Assembly: GCF_905203285.1 (NCBI RefSeq)
Contig: NZ_CAJKVK010000052.1
Coordinates: 1-14,477 of the forward strand
DNA: 14,477 nt
DNA from: an uncultured Succinatimonas sp.
GTDB taxonomy: Bacteria; Pseudomonadota; Gammaproteobacteria; Enterobacterales; Succinivibrionaceae
Reading direction: 5' to 3'
Numbering within the stretch: position 1 is the stretch's first letter; each line of letters begins with the position of its first letter. Shown piece by piece: positions 6,173-12,619 of the stretch. Under the pieces are notes generated by a model that worked only from the letters and a program-made list of their open reading frames with translations, searched no databases and was not told where the DNA came from. Made by a program: the position numbers and the translations under genes.

Positions 6173-6364
6173 GAAGGCGGGGCTTCTTCTCGCTCAAGAC
6201 GCCTGTCGGCACCTGTATCAACGAGCTATCCCCGCAAGTCCTGCGGTTCAGTCTGTACAATAAGCCTATTTTATTGTACACCAAAGTCAGGTGGACTGCT
6301 CTGCGCCACTATCTCCACCAATAGGAGTCTTGAGCGTGAGAAGCTTCACCTTCTTTAAGGTGAA
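6161..6364 (-). ncRNA. HEARO/IscB omega-RNA-like structured element without a nuclease gene
   Basis: About 200 bases between the oxidoreductase gene and infA fold extensively on the minus strand. A closing stem pairs 6327-6336 with 6191-6200 (10 of 10 bases), extended by 6339-6343 with 6186-6190 past a 2-base bulge. Inside it are stem-loops 6314-6319/6290-6295 (GGTGGA/TCCACC), 6271-6280/6254-6263 (10 bp, 7-base loop) and 6242-6246/6232-6236 (CCGCA/TGCGG). End hairpins lie at 6345-6364 and 6161-6182. The segments CTGACTTTGGTG, CTGAACCG and GGGGATAGCTCG, together with the multibranch shape, recall the HEARO RNA (omega-RNA of IscB) carried by IS200/IS605-like elements. This is from memory, not a covariance search. 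No iscB, tnpB or tnpA gene adjoins it. A TnpB-type right end is the main alternative. Confidence 0.55.
6345..6364. repeat. Perfect hairpin at the left end of the structured element, spanning the oxidoreductase stop codon
   Basis: Arms of eight bases, TTCACCTT and AAGGTGAA, flank the loop CTTT. The oxidoreductase stop codon (6355-6357) lies in the loop and arm. No T-tract follows on the minus strand, so it is not an ordinary terminator. It has the form of a subterminal hairpin of an IS200/IS605-type element end. Confidence 0.65.
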
Positions 6365-7338
6365 CACTCAAACGGATAATGAATACCCCAAAGCCGTCTT
6401 AAAGTGTCCGTAAGTTTTAAAACTTCAATAGTCTTTTGATGAGGCATTTCTTTGCATTCAGGGGCTACTGTTTTTAATGCTTCAAGACAGGACAATACCT
6501 CGTATTCGTAACCGGTTACCTGCTGAGGAATCGGCACGACGCGAACAAGCTTATGATCGGTGTCAAAAACTTCAATTTTTTCGGGATTGTTTATATTAGT
6601 TACGGCAATATAGCCTTTTTCACCGTATATAAAGCCGATACGGTCGGTAGGGCCCATGCAGGTTGCGTGCAAAGAAGCAAATTTTCCGTCTTTAAAGGTG
6701 ACTGCGATATTATCCATAAAGTCAACGCCGGTATCGGATTTTACACAGCTGCCTTCAATTTTTGCCACGTCATGACCAAAAGCCATTAACGCAAAATTAA
6801 GCGGATAAACTCCGATATCAAGAAGAGCACCGCCGGCCAGCTCCGGTTTGAAAATCCGATCCTTCTGGAAAATGTGATAGCCCAAGTTTGCCTGAATTGA
6901 ATGCACTTTACCGATAGTACCGATTTCAATCAATTTATCGATAATGCTTCTTGACGGCATATATCTTGTCCAAATCGCTTCAGTAATAAAAACATGATTG
7001 GCTTTGGCAAGTTCCAATACTTCTTCAGCCTGAGCTGCGTTTGCGGTAAAAGCCTTCTCAACGAGCATGGCCTTTTTATATTTAATGCATAATTTAATAT
7101 TGGAGTAGTGCTCGGAGTGGGGAGTTGCAATATAGATGAGGTCAACCTCAGGATCTTTTAGCATCTCTTCATAGGAGCCAAAAGCTTTTGCAGCATTGTG
7201 CTGTTGGGCAAAATCACGGGCTTTTTCAAGCGTACGCGAGGCTATGGCATAAAGTTCAACTTCAGGATGCTGCATGCCGTTTATGGTTTGGGCCATGGTC
7301 GCGGCAATTTTTCCTGCTCCCATTATTCCGACTTTCAT
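6355..7338 (-). CDS. Gfo/Idh/MocA family NAD(P)-dependent oxidoreductase
   Basis: This 327-residue protein has an N-terminal Rossmann fold with the dinucleotide motif GIMGAGKIA (4-12) and the second family motif EKA at 94-96, where most relatives have EKP. The C-terminal alpha/beta domain contains EAIWTRYMPS (120-129) and DIGVYPL (174-180), a combination seen in the dihydrodiol dehydrogenase/glucose-fructose oxidoreductase branch. The substrate is probably a sugar or cyclic polyol but cannot be named. AAGGAG at 7344-7349 precedes the ATG by five bases. The gene follows the one-TM protein gene by 15 bp, so the two form an operon. Its last codons (TCA CCT TAA) lie inside the hairpin that begins the structured element, so an insertion may have replaced the original C-terminus by a few residues. 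Confidence 0.88.
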   Translation of the reverse strand: MKVGIMGAGKIAATMAQTINGMQHPEVELYAIASRTLEKARDFAQQHNAAKAFGSYEEMLKDPEVDLIYIATPHSEHYSNIKLCIKYKKAMLVEKAFTANAAQAEEVLELAKANHVFITEAIWTRYMPSRSIIDKLIEIGTIGKVHSIQANLGYHIFQKDRIFKPELAGGALLDIGVYPLNFALMAFGHDVAKIEGSCVKSDTGVDFMDNIAVTFKDGKFASLHATCMGPTDRIGFIYGEKGYIAVTNINNPEKIEVFDTDHKLVRVVPIPQQVTGYEYEVLSCLEALKTVAPECKEMPHQKTIEVLKLTDTLRRLWGIHYPFECSP

Positions 7339-7353
7339 TTTTGCTCCTTATTT

Positions 7354-7920
7354 TTAACGCAAGGTGATGCTTAAGCTTAGATCATTTAAAGAGCTTTTCT
7401 TTAAATCATAAGAAAGGATTGGACTTTGTATAACAGTTTCTTTAATAAGATTAAGGTTATTTCCTTTCTTTAACTCTAAATGTTCCATGATTTCAGCAGG
7501 ATCGCTTTTTTGTTCGCCGCGCTCTAAAGTCTTGATTAAAGAAAACACCGTATCGTATGTTTTATCATCAAAATTGTCGGCACAAGGAAAGCTTACAGTG
7601 ATACCGTTTATTTTTTGTTCATCATCAAGAACGGTTTTAAGCGTGATACCGTCTGAAAGGAAAAGAACCGAATCTGCGTTAAAGGACGAGACATGGGATA
7701 AATTTTCTTTTACTGCGTTATATATGGTATTTTCAGACTGCAAAAGAGCTGCGACTTCTTGCTGAGCTTCTTCTTTTTGCTTTTCTTCATACCAGCCCCA
7801 GCCTGCGGAGATGAAATACCATAAAGCTACGAAGATGGCGATTAGCCTTAAATTTTTACGGATTTTTTCATCTTTTTCTGCTTTTAATTCTTCAGGGGTT
7901 TTTAAGTTATTTTCACTCAT
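7354..7920 (-). CDS. Unrecognised single-pass membrane protein
   Basis: This 188-residue protein (from ATG 7920) has a charged, lysine- and glutamate-rich N-terminus (1-23), one membrane segment at about 24-43 (LRLIAIFVALWYFISAGWGW), a short charged helix rich in Glu, Lys and Gln, and a C-terminal region of about 130 residues that should face the periplasm by the positive-inside rule. I recognise no domain. The frame can be opened at GTG 7932, but neither start has a good ribosome binding site; the ATG gives a more usual beginning (MSENNLKTPEEL). It lies 15 bp upstream of the oxidoreductase gene and is likely the first gene of that operon. A LacI/PurR-like palindrome overlaps its likely promoter. 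Confidence 0.7.
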   Translation of the reverse strand: MSENNLKTPEELKAEKDEKIRKNLRLIAIFVALWYFISAGWGWYEEKQKEEAQQEVAALLQSENTIYNAVKENLSHVSSFNADSVLFLSDGITLKTVLDDEQKINGITVSFPCADNFDDKTYDTVFSLIKTLERGEQKSDPAEIMEHLELKKGNNLNLIKETVIQSPILSYDLKKSSLNDLSLSITLR

Positions 7921-7973
7921 ATCAAAAATCACTTTTGTATTTTAAAAAAGTTTAGCTTAAGTCAGGTAAGTAT

Positions 7974-7989
7974 ACAGAAACGTTTACGT
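7974..7989. promoter_or_regulatory. LacI/PurR-type operator-like palindrome
   Basis: The 16-mer ACAGAAACGTTTACGT has the central AAACGTTT of LacI-family operators and agrees with the PurR consensus ACGCAAACGTTTTCGT at 13 of 16 positions by eye. On the minus strand a TATACT -10 candidate (7974-7969) abuts it, 54 bases upstream of the one-TM protein gene. Binding there would block the promoter. Confidence 0.4.
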
Positions 7990-8141
7990 AATTGCCCTGA
8001 AAGGATTCACATATTTGCAATACTAAAATCTCTGCCAGATTTTAACTGCACAAAAATAGTGCTTTAAGCTTTTAAATTGTGCGGCAAAACGCTGTAATGC
8101 ATGAATATGGAGCTTTTTTGATCATTTAGAAGTTCTTTAAA

Positions 8142-8155
8142 TGTATAATTATACA
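8142..8155. promoter_or_regulatory. Perfect palindrome resembling an ArgR box
   Basis: TGTATAATTATACA is its own reverse complement. It equals the ArgR box core TGAATwwwwATTCA except for one base in each half, and it contains TATAAT on both strands. It lies about 190 bp upstream of the AbgT-type gene, and a single box would be unusual for ArgR. Confidence 0.35.
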
Positions 8156-8337
8156 ATTATTTCGAGTGTTTGTTTGCTAACATCTTGAAATATATCGATA
8201 TTTTTGTAAAACGATCCTGCTTGATTGAAAAAACTTTTTGCTAAATGTTTTCTGTTTTTTCAGATTTCTGTTTTTGCAGAATGTTTTTTCAATGACATGA
8301 CTTGATGCGTTATGCGTAAAATCTTTACGAGGTTTTT

Positions 8338-9897
8338 ATGACAGATACATCCGCACCGCAGCTTAGTAGATTGAACCGCTTTTTAAATGCTGTTGAGAGA
8401 CTCGGTAATAAGTTACCTCACATTACCATGCTCTTTATTTACGCATTTATCATTGCTTGTTTGGTTTCCTTCGCTCTCTCCTTTGTTGATTTTGATTATA
8501 TTCATCCTAATACCGGTAAGAAGATTGAAATTTTGAACATGTTGGCTCCTGTCAACCTGCTTGATCTTTTTGTTTCTTCAGTCGGTAATTTCATGGCATT
8601 CCCTCCTTTGGGCATCACTATTGTTGCTACTTTAGGTATAGGTATTGCAGAAGGAAGCGGATATATCGGTGTTTTGCTCAAGAAGCTGCTCGGTATTACC
8701 CCTAAAAAAATTCTTACCCCGGCTGTTATCGTAGTTTCAATTTTGTGCCATATCGCATCCGACTCAGCTTACGTGGTGTTAATGCCGGTATCTGCTTTGA
8801 TGTTCTACGCCTGCGGCAGACATCCTTTGGCAGGTATTGCTTGCTCCTTTGCCGGATTGGCTGGCGGATTTACTGCAAGCTTTACTCCGTCAATCATCGA
8901 TCCTGTAATGCAGGGATTTACTCAGGCCGCAGCTCATACCATCGATCCTGATTATCAGGTAAATGTACTTTGCAACTATTTTTATGCTTTAGGCGGAACT
9001 ATCTTTGTTATCGCAGCCTGCTGGTATGTAACCGATAAGATAGTTGAGCCGCGCTTGAAGCTCACCATGCCGCTTGATCCTGAATTAAAAGACGATCCTG
9101 AGTTAACTTTAAAACCTATTACTCCTGAAGAAAACAAGGCTTTTATAAAGGCTACCATTGCCGCTTTGGTCTTTTTCGGAATCTATGTTTTATTGTGCAT
9201 CCCCGAGGATTCTTTGCTTCGTGCTCCTGACGGAAGTTTAACTTCTCCTCAGTCAGCGGTCATGAAAGGCTTGGTTCCGTTCCTGTTCCTGTTTTTCTCT
9301 ATTCCAGGCGTGGTTTACGGTATCTGTTCTGGCTCCTTTAAATCATCTACCGATGTAATTAAAGCAATGGAAAACATCATGCATATGCTCTTGTCATTCA
9401 TGGTGTTCTGCTTCTTTGCCGCTCAGTTCCTGTATGTTTTCGGCAAGTCAAACATCGGCGCATTGCTGGCAATTTCCGGTGCCGAGTTCTTAAGAGATTT
9501 GGGTATGCCTTCAGGAATCACCTTGTTCGGTATTATTTTCCTTACCGGCATGCTTAATATTCTTATTACCTCAGCAACTTCAAAATGGGCGATTTTATCC
9601 ACCATTTTCGTTCCGATGCTGATGATGCTCGGAATTTCTCCTGAGCTTACTCAGGCTGCATTCCGTGTCAGTGACAGTGCCGTAAACGTTGCTACCCCGC
9701 TGTTCCCGTTCTATCCTTTGCTTATTATGTATTGCCAGAGATACGCTAAGGCCACCGGCGTAGGTACTTTGTGCTCTATGATGATCCCGTATACCATTGC
9801 GTTGTTAATTGTATTAACCGTAGTATTGTATGCATACTGGATTCTCGGTATTCCTATCGGCTTTAACAGCGGTTTTGACTATCCGCCTAAAGTTTAA
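8338..9897 (+). CDS. AbgT family transporter
   Basis: This 519-residue inner-membrane protein is of the length of E. coli AbgT (508), the p-aminobenzoyl-glutamate importer, and of the related MtrF/YdaH. It has many hydrophobic segments. Conserved-looking blocks include FPPLGITIVATLGIGIAEGSG (about 87-107), the polar intramembrane stretch CHIASDSAYVVLMPV (about 137-151), GLAGGFTASFTPSIIDP and ITSATSKWAILSTIFVPM in the second half, where the family forms its substrate site. ACGAGG precedes the ATG by five bases. The pepT gene follows by 15 bp, so the pair is an operon. In E. coli, abgT sits with the hydrolase genes abgA and abgB. Here the partner is a tripeptidase, so the cargo could be a small peptide rather than aminobenzoyl-glutamate. 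Confidence 0.9.
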   Translation: MTDTSAPQLSRLNRFLNAVERLGNKLPHITMLFIYAFIIACLVSFALSFVDFDYIHPNTGKKIEILNMLAPVNLLDLFVSSVGNFMAFPPLGITIVATLGIGIAEGSGYIGVLLKKLLGITPKKILTPAVIVVSILCHIASDSAYVVLMPVSALMFYACGRHPLAGIACSFAGLAGGFTASFTPSIIDPVMQGFTQAAAHTIDPDYQVNVLCNYFYALGGTIFVIAACWYVTDKIVEPRLKLTMPLDPELKDDPELTLKPITPEENKAFIKATIAALVFFGIYVLLCIPEDSLLRAPDGSLTSPQSAVMKGLVPFLFLFFSIPGVVYGICSGSFKSSTDVIKAMENIMHMLLSFMVFCFFAAQFLYVFGKSNIGALLAISGAEFLRDLGMPSGITLFGIIFLTGMLNILITSATSKWAILSTIFVPMLMMLGISPELTQAAFRVSDSAVNVATPLFPFYPLLIMYCQRYAKATGVGTLCSMMIPYTIALLIVLTVVLYAYWILGIPIGFNSGFDYPPKV

Positions 9898-9912
9898 GGA
9901 AAAGGATTATTT

Positions 9913-11139
9913 ATGGAATTAAAAAATGATTTAGTGGAACGCTTTATCCGCTACGTAAAGATTTCAAGTCAATCAAACGCAGCAGGTACTAAGGTTCCGA
10001 CTTCCGAAGGGCAATGGGAATATGCTCGCCTTTTGCAAGGCGAGCTTGCGGATCTCGGTTTTGAAGATATTAAATTAAATGAGCATTGCATTTTAACCGC
10101 TCGTTTAAAAGGCAACTGCAAAGCCGATGCTATCGGATTTGTTTCTCATCTTGATACCGTAGATGTTGCTTTAAGCCCGGTCGTAAAACCGCAGATTATT
10201 GAGTATAAGGGCGGTGATGTTGTTCTTAATGAAAAGGAAGGAATTTCCATTAAGTTAAGTGAACATCCCGAGCTTAATGCTTACGTTGGACAGAAGATTA
10301 TTTTCTCTGACGGTACTTCGGTTTTGGGCGCAGATAATAAAGCTGCAGGCGCAAATATCATGTCAGCGTTTGCTTATTTAAAAGAGCATCATGAAGTTAA
10401 GCACGGTGATATTTTTGTAGCGTTTGTTCCTGATGAGGAGATAGGTTTACGCGGTTCAAAACTTTTGGATTTAAAAGATTTTAATCCTGACTATGCCTAT
10501 ACCATCGATTGCTGCGCAGTAGGTGAAATCGTTTATGAAACTTTCAACGCAGGCGCCGCTCAGTTAAAGATTGAAGGCGTAAGCGCACACCCGATGTCTG
10601 CAAAAGGCGTATTGGTAAATCCGCTTTTGGTAGCTCATGATTTCGTTTCAATGTTTGATAGAAATCAAACACCGGAGTGTACTGATAAGAAAGACGGTTA
10701 TTGGTGGTTTGTCGGAATCAAGTCCGATCCGCTGTTCTGCACTTTAGATATTCATATTCGTGATTTTGATAAGGCAAATTATCAGAAGAGAAAAGAATAC
10801 ATTCTAGCTTGTGTCGATAAGCTTAAGGAAATGTATCCAAGAGCAAAAATCGACATCAAGATTGAAGATGTCTATGAGAATATCAGCAACAATGTAACGC
10901 CGAGCGATAAGCCTATCGCTATGCTGTATAAGGCTTGTGATGAATTGGGAATTACTCCTAATACCATCGCGATGCGCGGCGGTACTGACGGTTCTGCATT
11001 GTCGGCAAAAGGATTGGTAACTCCGAATTATTTTACCGGAGGCCATAATTTCCACTCTTATGCAGAGTTCTTGCCGATAGATGCTTTGGAGAAGTCCTGC
11101 AGAATGACGTTAAAACTCATTGAATTGGCAGCATCCTAA
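9913..11139 (+). CDS. pepT: Peptidase T (tripeptide aminopeptidase, M20B)
   Basis: This 408-residue cytosolic di-zinc enzyme removes the N-terminal residue from tripeptides. Expected metal ligands are present: His79 and Asp81 in SHLDTVD, bridging Asp141 in GADNKAA, Glu175-Glu176 in PDEEIG, Asp199 in YTIDCCAVGE, and the C-terminal His378 in FTGGHNFHS. RGGTDGSALS is also typical. Length equals that of E. coli PepT (408). AAAGGA at 9901-9906 is six bases before the ATG. It is the second gene of the AbgT-pepT operon, which ends at the strong hairpin at 11161. In enteric bacteria pepT is induced anaerobically by FNR, but no FNR box is seen in this operon's upstream region. Confidence 0.95.
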   Translation: MELKNDLVERFIRYVKISSQSNAAGTKVPTSEGQWEYARLLQGELADLGFEDIKLNEHCILTARLKGNCKADAIGFVSHLDTVDVALSPVVKPQIIEYKGGDVVLNEKEGISIKLSEHPELNAYVGQKIIFSDGTSVLGADNKAAGANIMSAFAYLKEHHEVKHGDIFVAFVPDEEIGLRGSKLLDLKDFNPDYAYTIDCCAVGEIVYETFNAGAAQLKIEGVSAHPMSAKGVLVNPLLVAHDFVSMFDRNQTPECTDKKDGYWWFVGIKSDPLFCTLDIHIRDFDKANYQKRKEYILACVDKLKEMYPRAKIDIKIEDVYENISNNVTPSDKPIAMLYKACDELGITPNTIAMRGGTDGSALSAKGLVTPNYFTGGHNFHSYAEFLPIDALEKSCRMTLKLIELAAS

Positions 11140-11160
11140 AAAGCATCGCAGTTAATCATA

Positions 11161-11190
11161 GAGAAAACCGGATTATTCCGGTTTTCTCTT
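11161..11190. terminator. Bidirectional terminator between pepT and nhaA
   Basis: A 12-bp perfect stem (11161-11172 with 11177-11188) has the loop TTAT. Its T-rich arm (GGTTTTCTCTT) supplies the tail for pepT. On the minus strand the mirrored arm does the same for nhaA, which ends at 11210. Confidence 0.75.
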
Positions 11191-11209
11191 AATGGACATA
11201 TCTTGAGCT

Positions 11210-12466
11210 CTATTTTCTTAATTTTTTCCCTGTCTCTTTTAACGTCATTATTTTAGGGATAATGACTTTTTGCAAAATATAACTTTGTTTATCCGCAAAA
11301 TATCGTAAGTATATATATCCGGTAATTCCCGAGAAGACGGATGCCAAGATAATTGCAAAAGAATCAGCGTAAGCAAAAATCGAGCTTCCCCAATAAGCAA
11401 GACCGTCAACGAACATAGACATGGTAAAACCGACACCGGTTAGTATGCATACTCCATAGATATGCTTCCACGTTGCTTGTTCAGGTATTTGTGAAAGACC
11501 TGCCTTAACGCAGAGATACGACATCAAAAATACGCCGATTTGCTTTCCTAAAAAGAGTCCGAGAAAAATTCCTACCGGAACTCCCGAAAAAAGTTTGTCT
11601 ACAGTAATTCCGGATAAATCGATACCGGCGTTGGCAAAAGCAAATAAAGGAAGGATGATAATGGCTATCCATACTTTACAGCTGTCATAAATTTCCATCA
11701 CAAGCGGTGAACCGTCATGTTTTTTTAACGGAATAAAGAAAGCGGTGATAATTCCGGCTAATGTTGCATGTACACCGCTTTTTAAAATCGACAGCCACAA
11801 AAAAGTGCCGAAAATAAAGTACAGCGATTTACGGTTAACTCCGAAAAGATTTAGACATAACAGACCAATTATGGATAAAACTGCAAAACATAAAGCTATA
11901 ACTGATAATTTTGCCGTATAGAAAATAGCTATGATAACAATGGCTCCGATATCATCAAAAATCGCAAGCGACAGTAAAAAGATCTTAAGAGACGAAGGAA
12001 CTTTGTTGCCTAAAAACAGTAATATTGCCAAGGAAAAGGCTGTATCGGTAGCCGTAGGGATTGCCCAGCCTTTTAGCGCAAAATCATCTCCGATATTACA
12101 TAAGAAGAATATTAATGAAGGCATAAGAATACCGCCTAATGCCGCCATTGCAGGTAAGGCAATATTTTTAGGTTTCGATAGATGGCCTTCAATGAACTCG
12201 TGTTTTAGTTCAAGACCGATACTAAAGAAAAATAAAGAGATTAAGCCGTCATTGATCCATAACAGGATCGGTTTTATTAATGAATAATCGCCAAAAACGA
12301 AACCGGCTTTGATTTCAAGGATTTTGCGGTAATTAAAGGCGTAAGGTGAATTTTGATACACTAAAGCTATGATTGTAAGAACAATCATAATGATGCCGCC
12401 TGTTGCATCATGCTGCAGGATATAATTTAAATTATTTCTGATTTTGTATCTTGTTGTTCTATCCAT
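11210..12466 (-). CDS. nhaA: Na+/H+ antiporter NhaA
   Basis: This 418-residue inner-membrane antiporter exchanges protons for sodium, supporting pH and salt homeostasis. Key residues are in place: Asp141 in PTATDTAFSLA (E. coli Asp133), the sodium-binding pair Asp171-Asp172 in IFDDIGAIVIIA (Asp163-Asp164), and Lys308 in LGKQIGVF (Lys300). FFFSIGLELKHEFIEG, SGVHATLAGI and LTGVGFTMSMFV are further family blocks. Length is slightly above the E. coli protein (388), with a basic C-terminal tail. No Shine-Dalgarno sequence precedes the ATG; the 20 bases upstream read as AT-rich with AAGCAAATAG only. It lies 153 bp downstream of panF, with an inverted repeat between. Confidence 0.96.
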   Translation of the reverse strand: MDRTTRYKIRNNLNYILQHDATGGIIMIVLTIIALVYQNSPYAFNYRKILEIKAGFVFGDYSLIKPILLWINDGLISLFFFSIGLELKHEFIEGHLSKPKNIALPAMAALGGILMPSLIFFLCNIGDDFALKGWAIPTATDTAFSLAILLFLGNKVPSSLKIFLLSLAIFDDIGAIVIIAIFYTAKLSVIALCFAVLSIIGLLCLNLFGVNRKSLYFIFGTFLWLSILKSGVHATLAGIITAFFIPLKKHDGSPLVMEIYDSCKVWIAIIILPLFAFANAGIDLSGITVDKLFSGVPVGIFLGLFLGKQIGVFLMSYLCVKAGLSQIPEQATWKHIYGVCILTGVGFTMSMFVDGLAYWGSSIFAYADSFAIILASVFSGITGYIYLRYFADKQSYILQKVIIPKIMTLKETGKKLRK

Positions 12467-12555
12467 TCTATTTGCTTGATAGTAAAAGGGCTGAGATTAA
12501 GAATATAGAAAGAGTTTTCAAGCAAAATAATTTAATAAAAAAATCTTAGGATTAA

Positions 12556-12609
12556 AACGTTCATATCGAGAAATTTTGTCAATTTAATTATATTTTTGAT
12601 ATGAACGTT
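12556..12609. repeat. Perfect 12-bp inverted repeat with 30-bp spacer upstream of nhaA
   Basis: AACGTTCATATC (12556-12567) and GATATGAACGTT (12598-12609) are exact reverse complements. On the minus strand the repeat begins 11 bases after the panF stop (12620) and is followed by TTTTAATCC, so it may be a large-loop terminator of panF. It could equally be a pair of operator half-sites for nhaA. Confidence 0.6.
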
Positions 12610-12619
12610 ATTTTGCAGA

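Larger units (their letters stand above)
7921..8337. other. 417-bp divergent intergenic region
   Basis: This AT-rich stretch separates the minus-strand operon (start 7920) from the plus-strand transporter (start 8338). It holds the LacI/PurR-like palindrome (7974-7989) and a perfect 14-bp palindrome (8142-8155). I see no coding frame of useful length and no RNA gene. I could not assign a convincing -35/-10 pair for the transporter; TATAAT at 8144-8149 lacks a well-spaced -35, the best being TTGATC 20 bp upstream. Confidence 0.6.

Noticed and set aside
5973..6324. Plus-strand open frames across infA and the structured element
   Set aside because: They run antisense to infA and through RNA stems, have no ribosome binding site, and resemble spurious hypothetical proteins annotated over such elements.
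6161..6364. Remnant 3' end of a tnpB gene
   Set aside because: Minus-strand frames through the region are short and show no TnpB-like C-terminus; the long closing stem suits HEARO better, though it cannot be fully excluded.
12554..12582. nhaA promoter using TTGACA inside the inverted-repeat spacer
   Set aside because: At 17 bp the -10 would be CGTTTT; the nearest good hexamer (TTTAAT) is 20 bp away.
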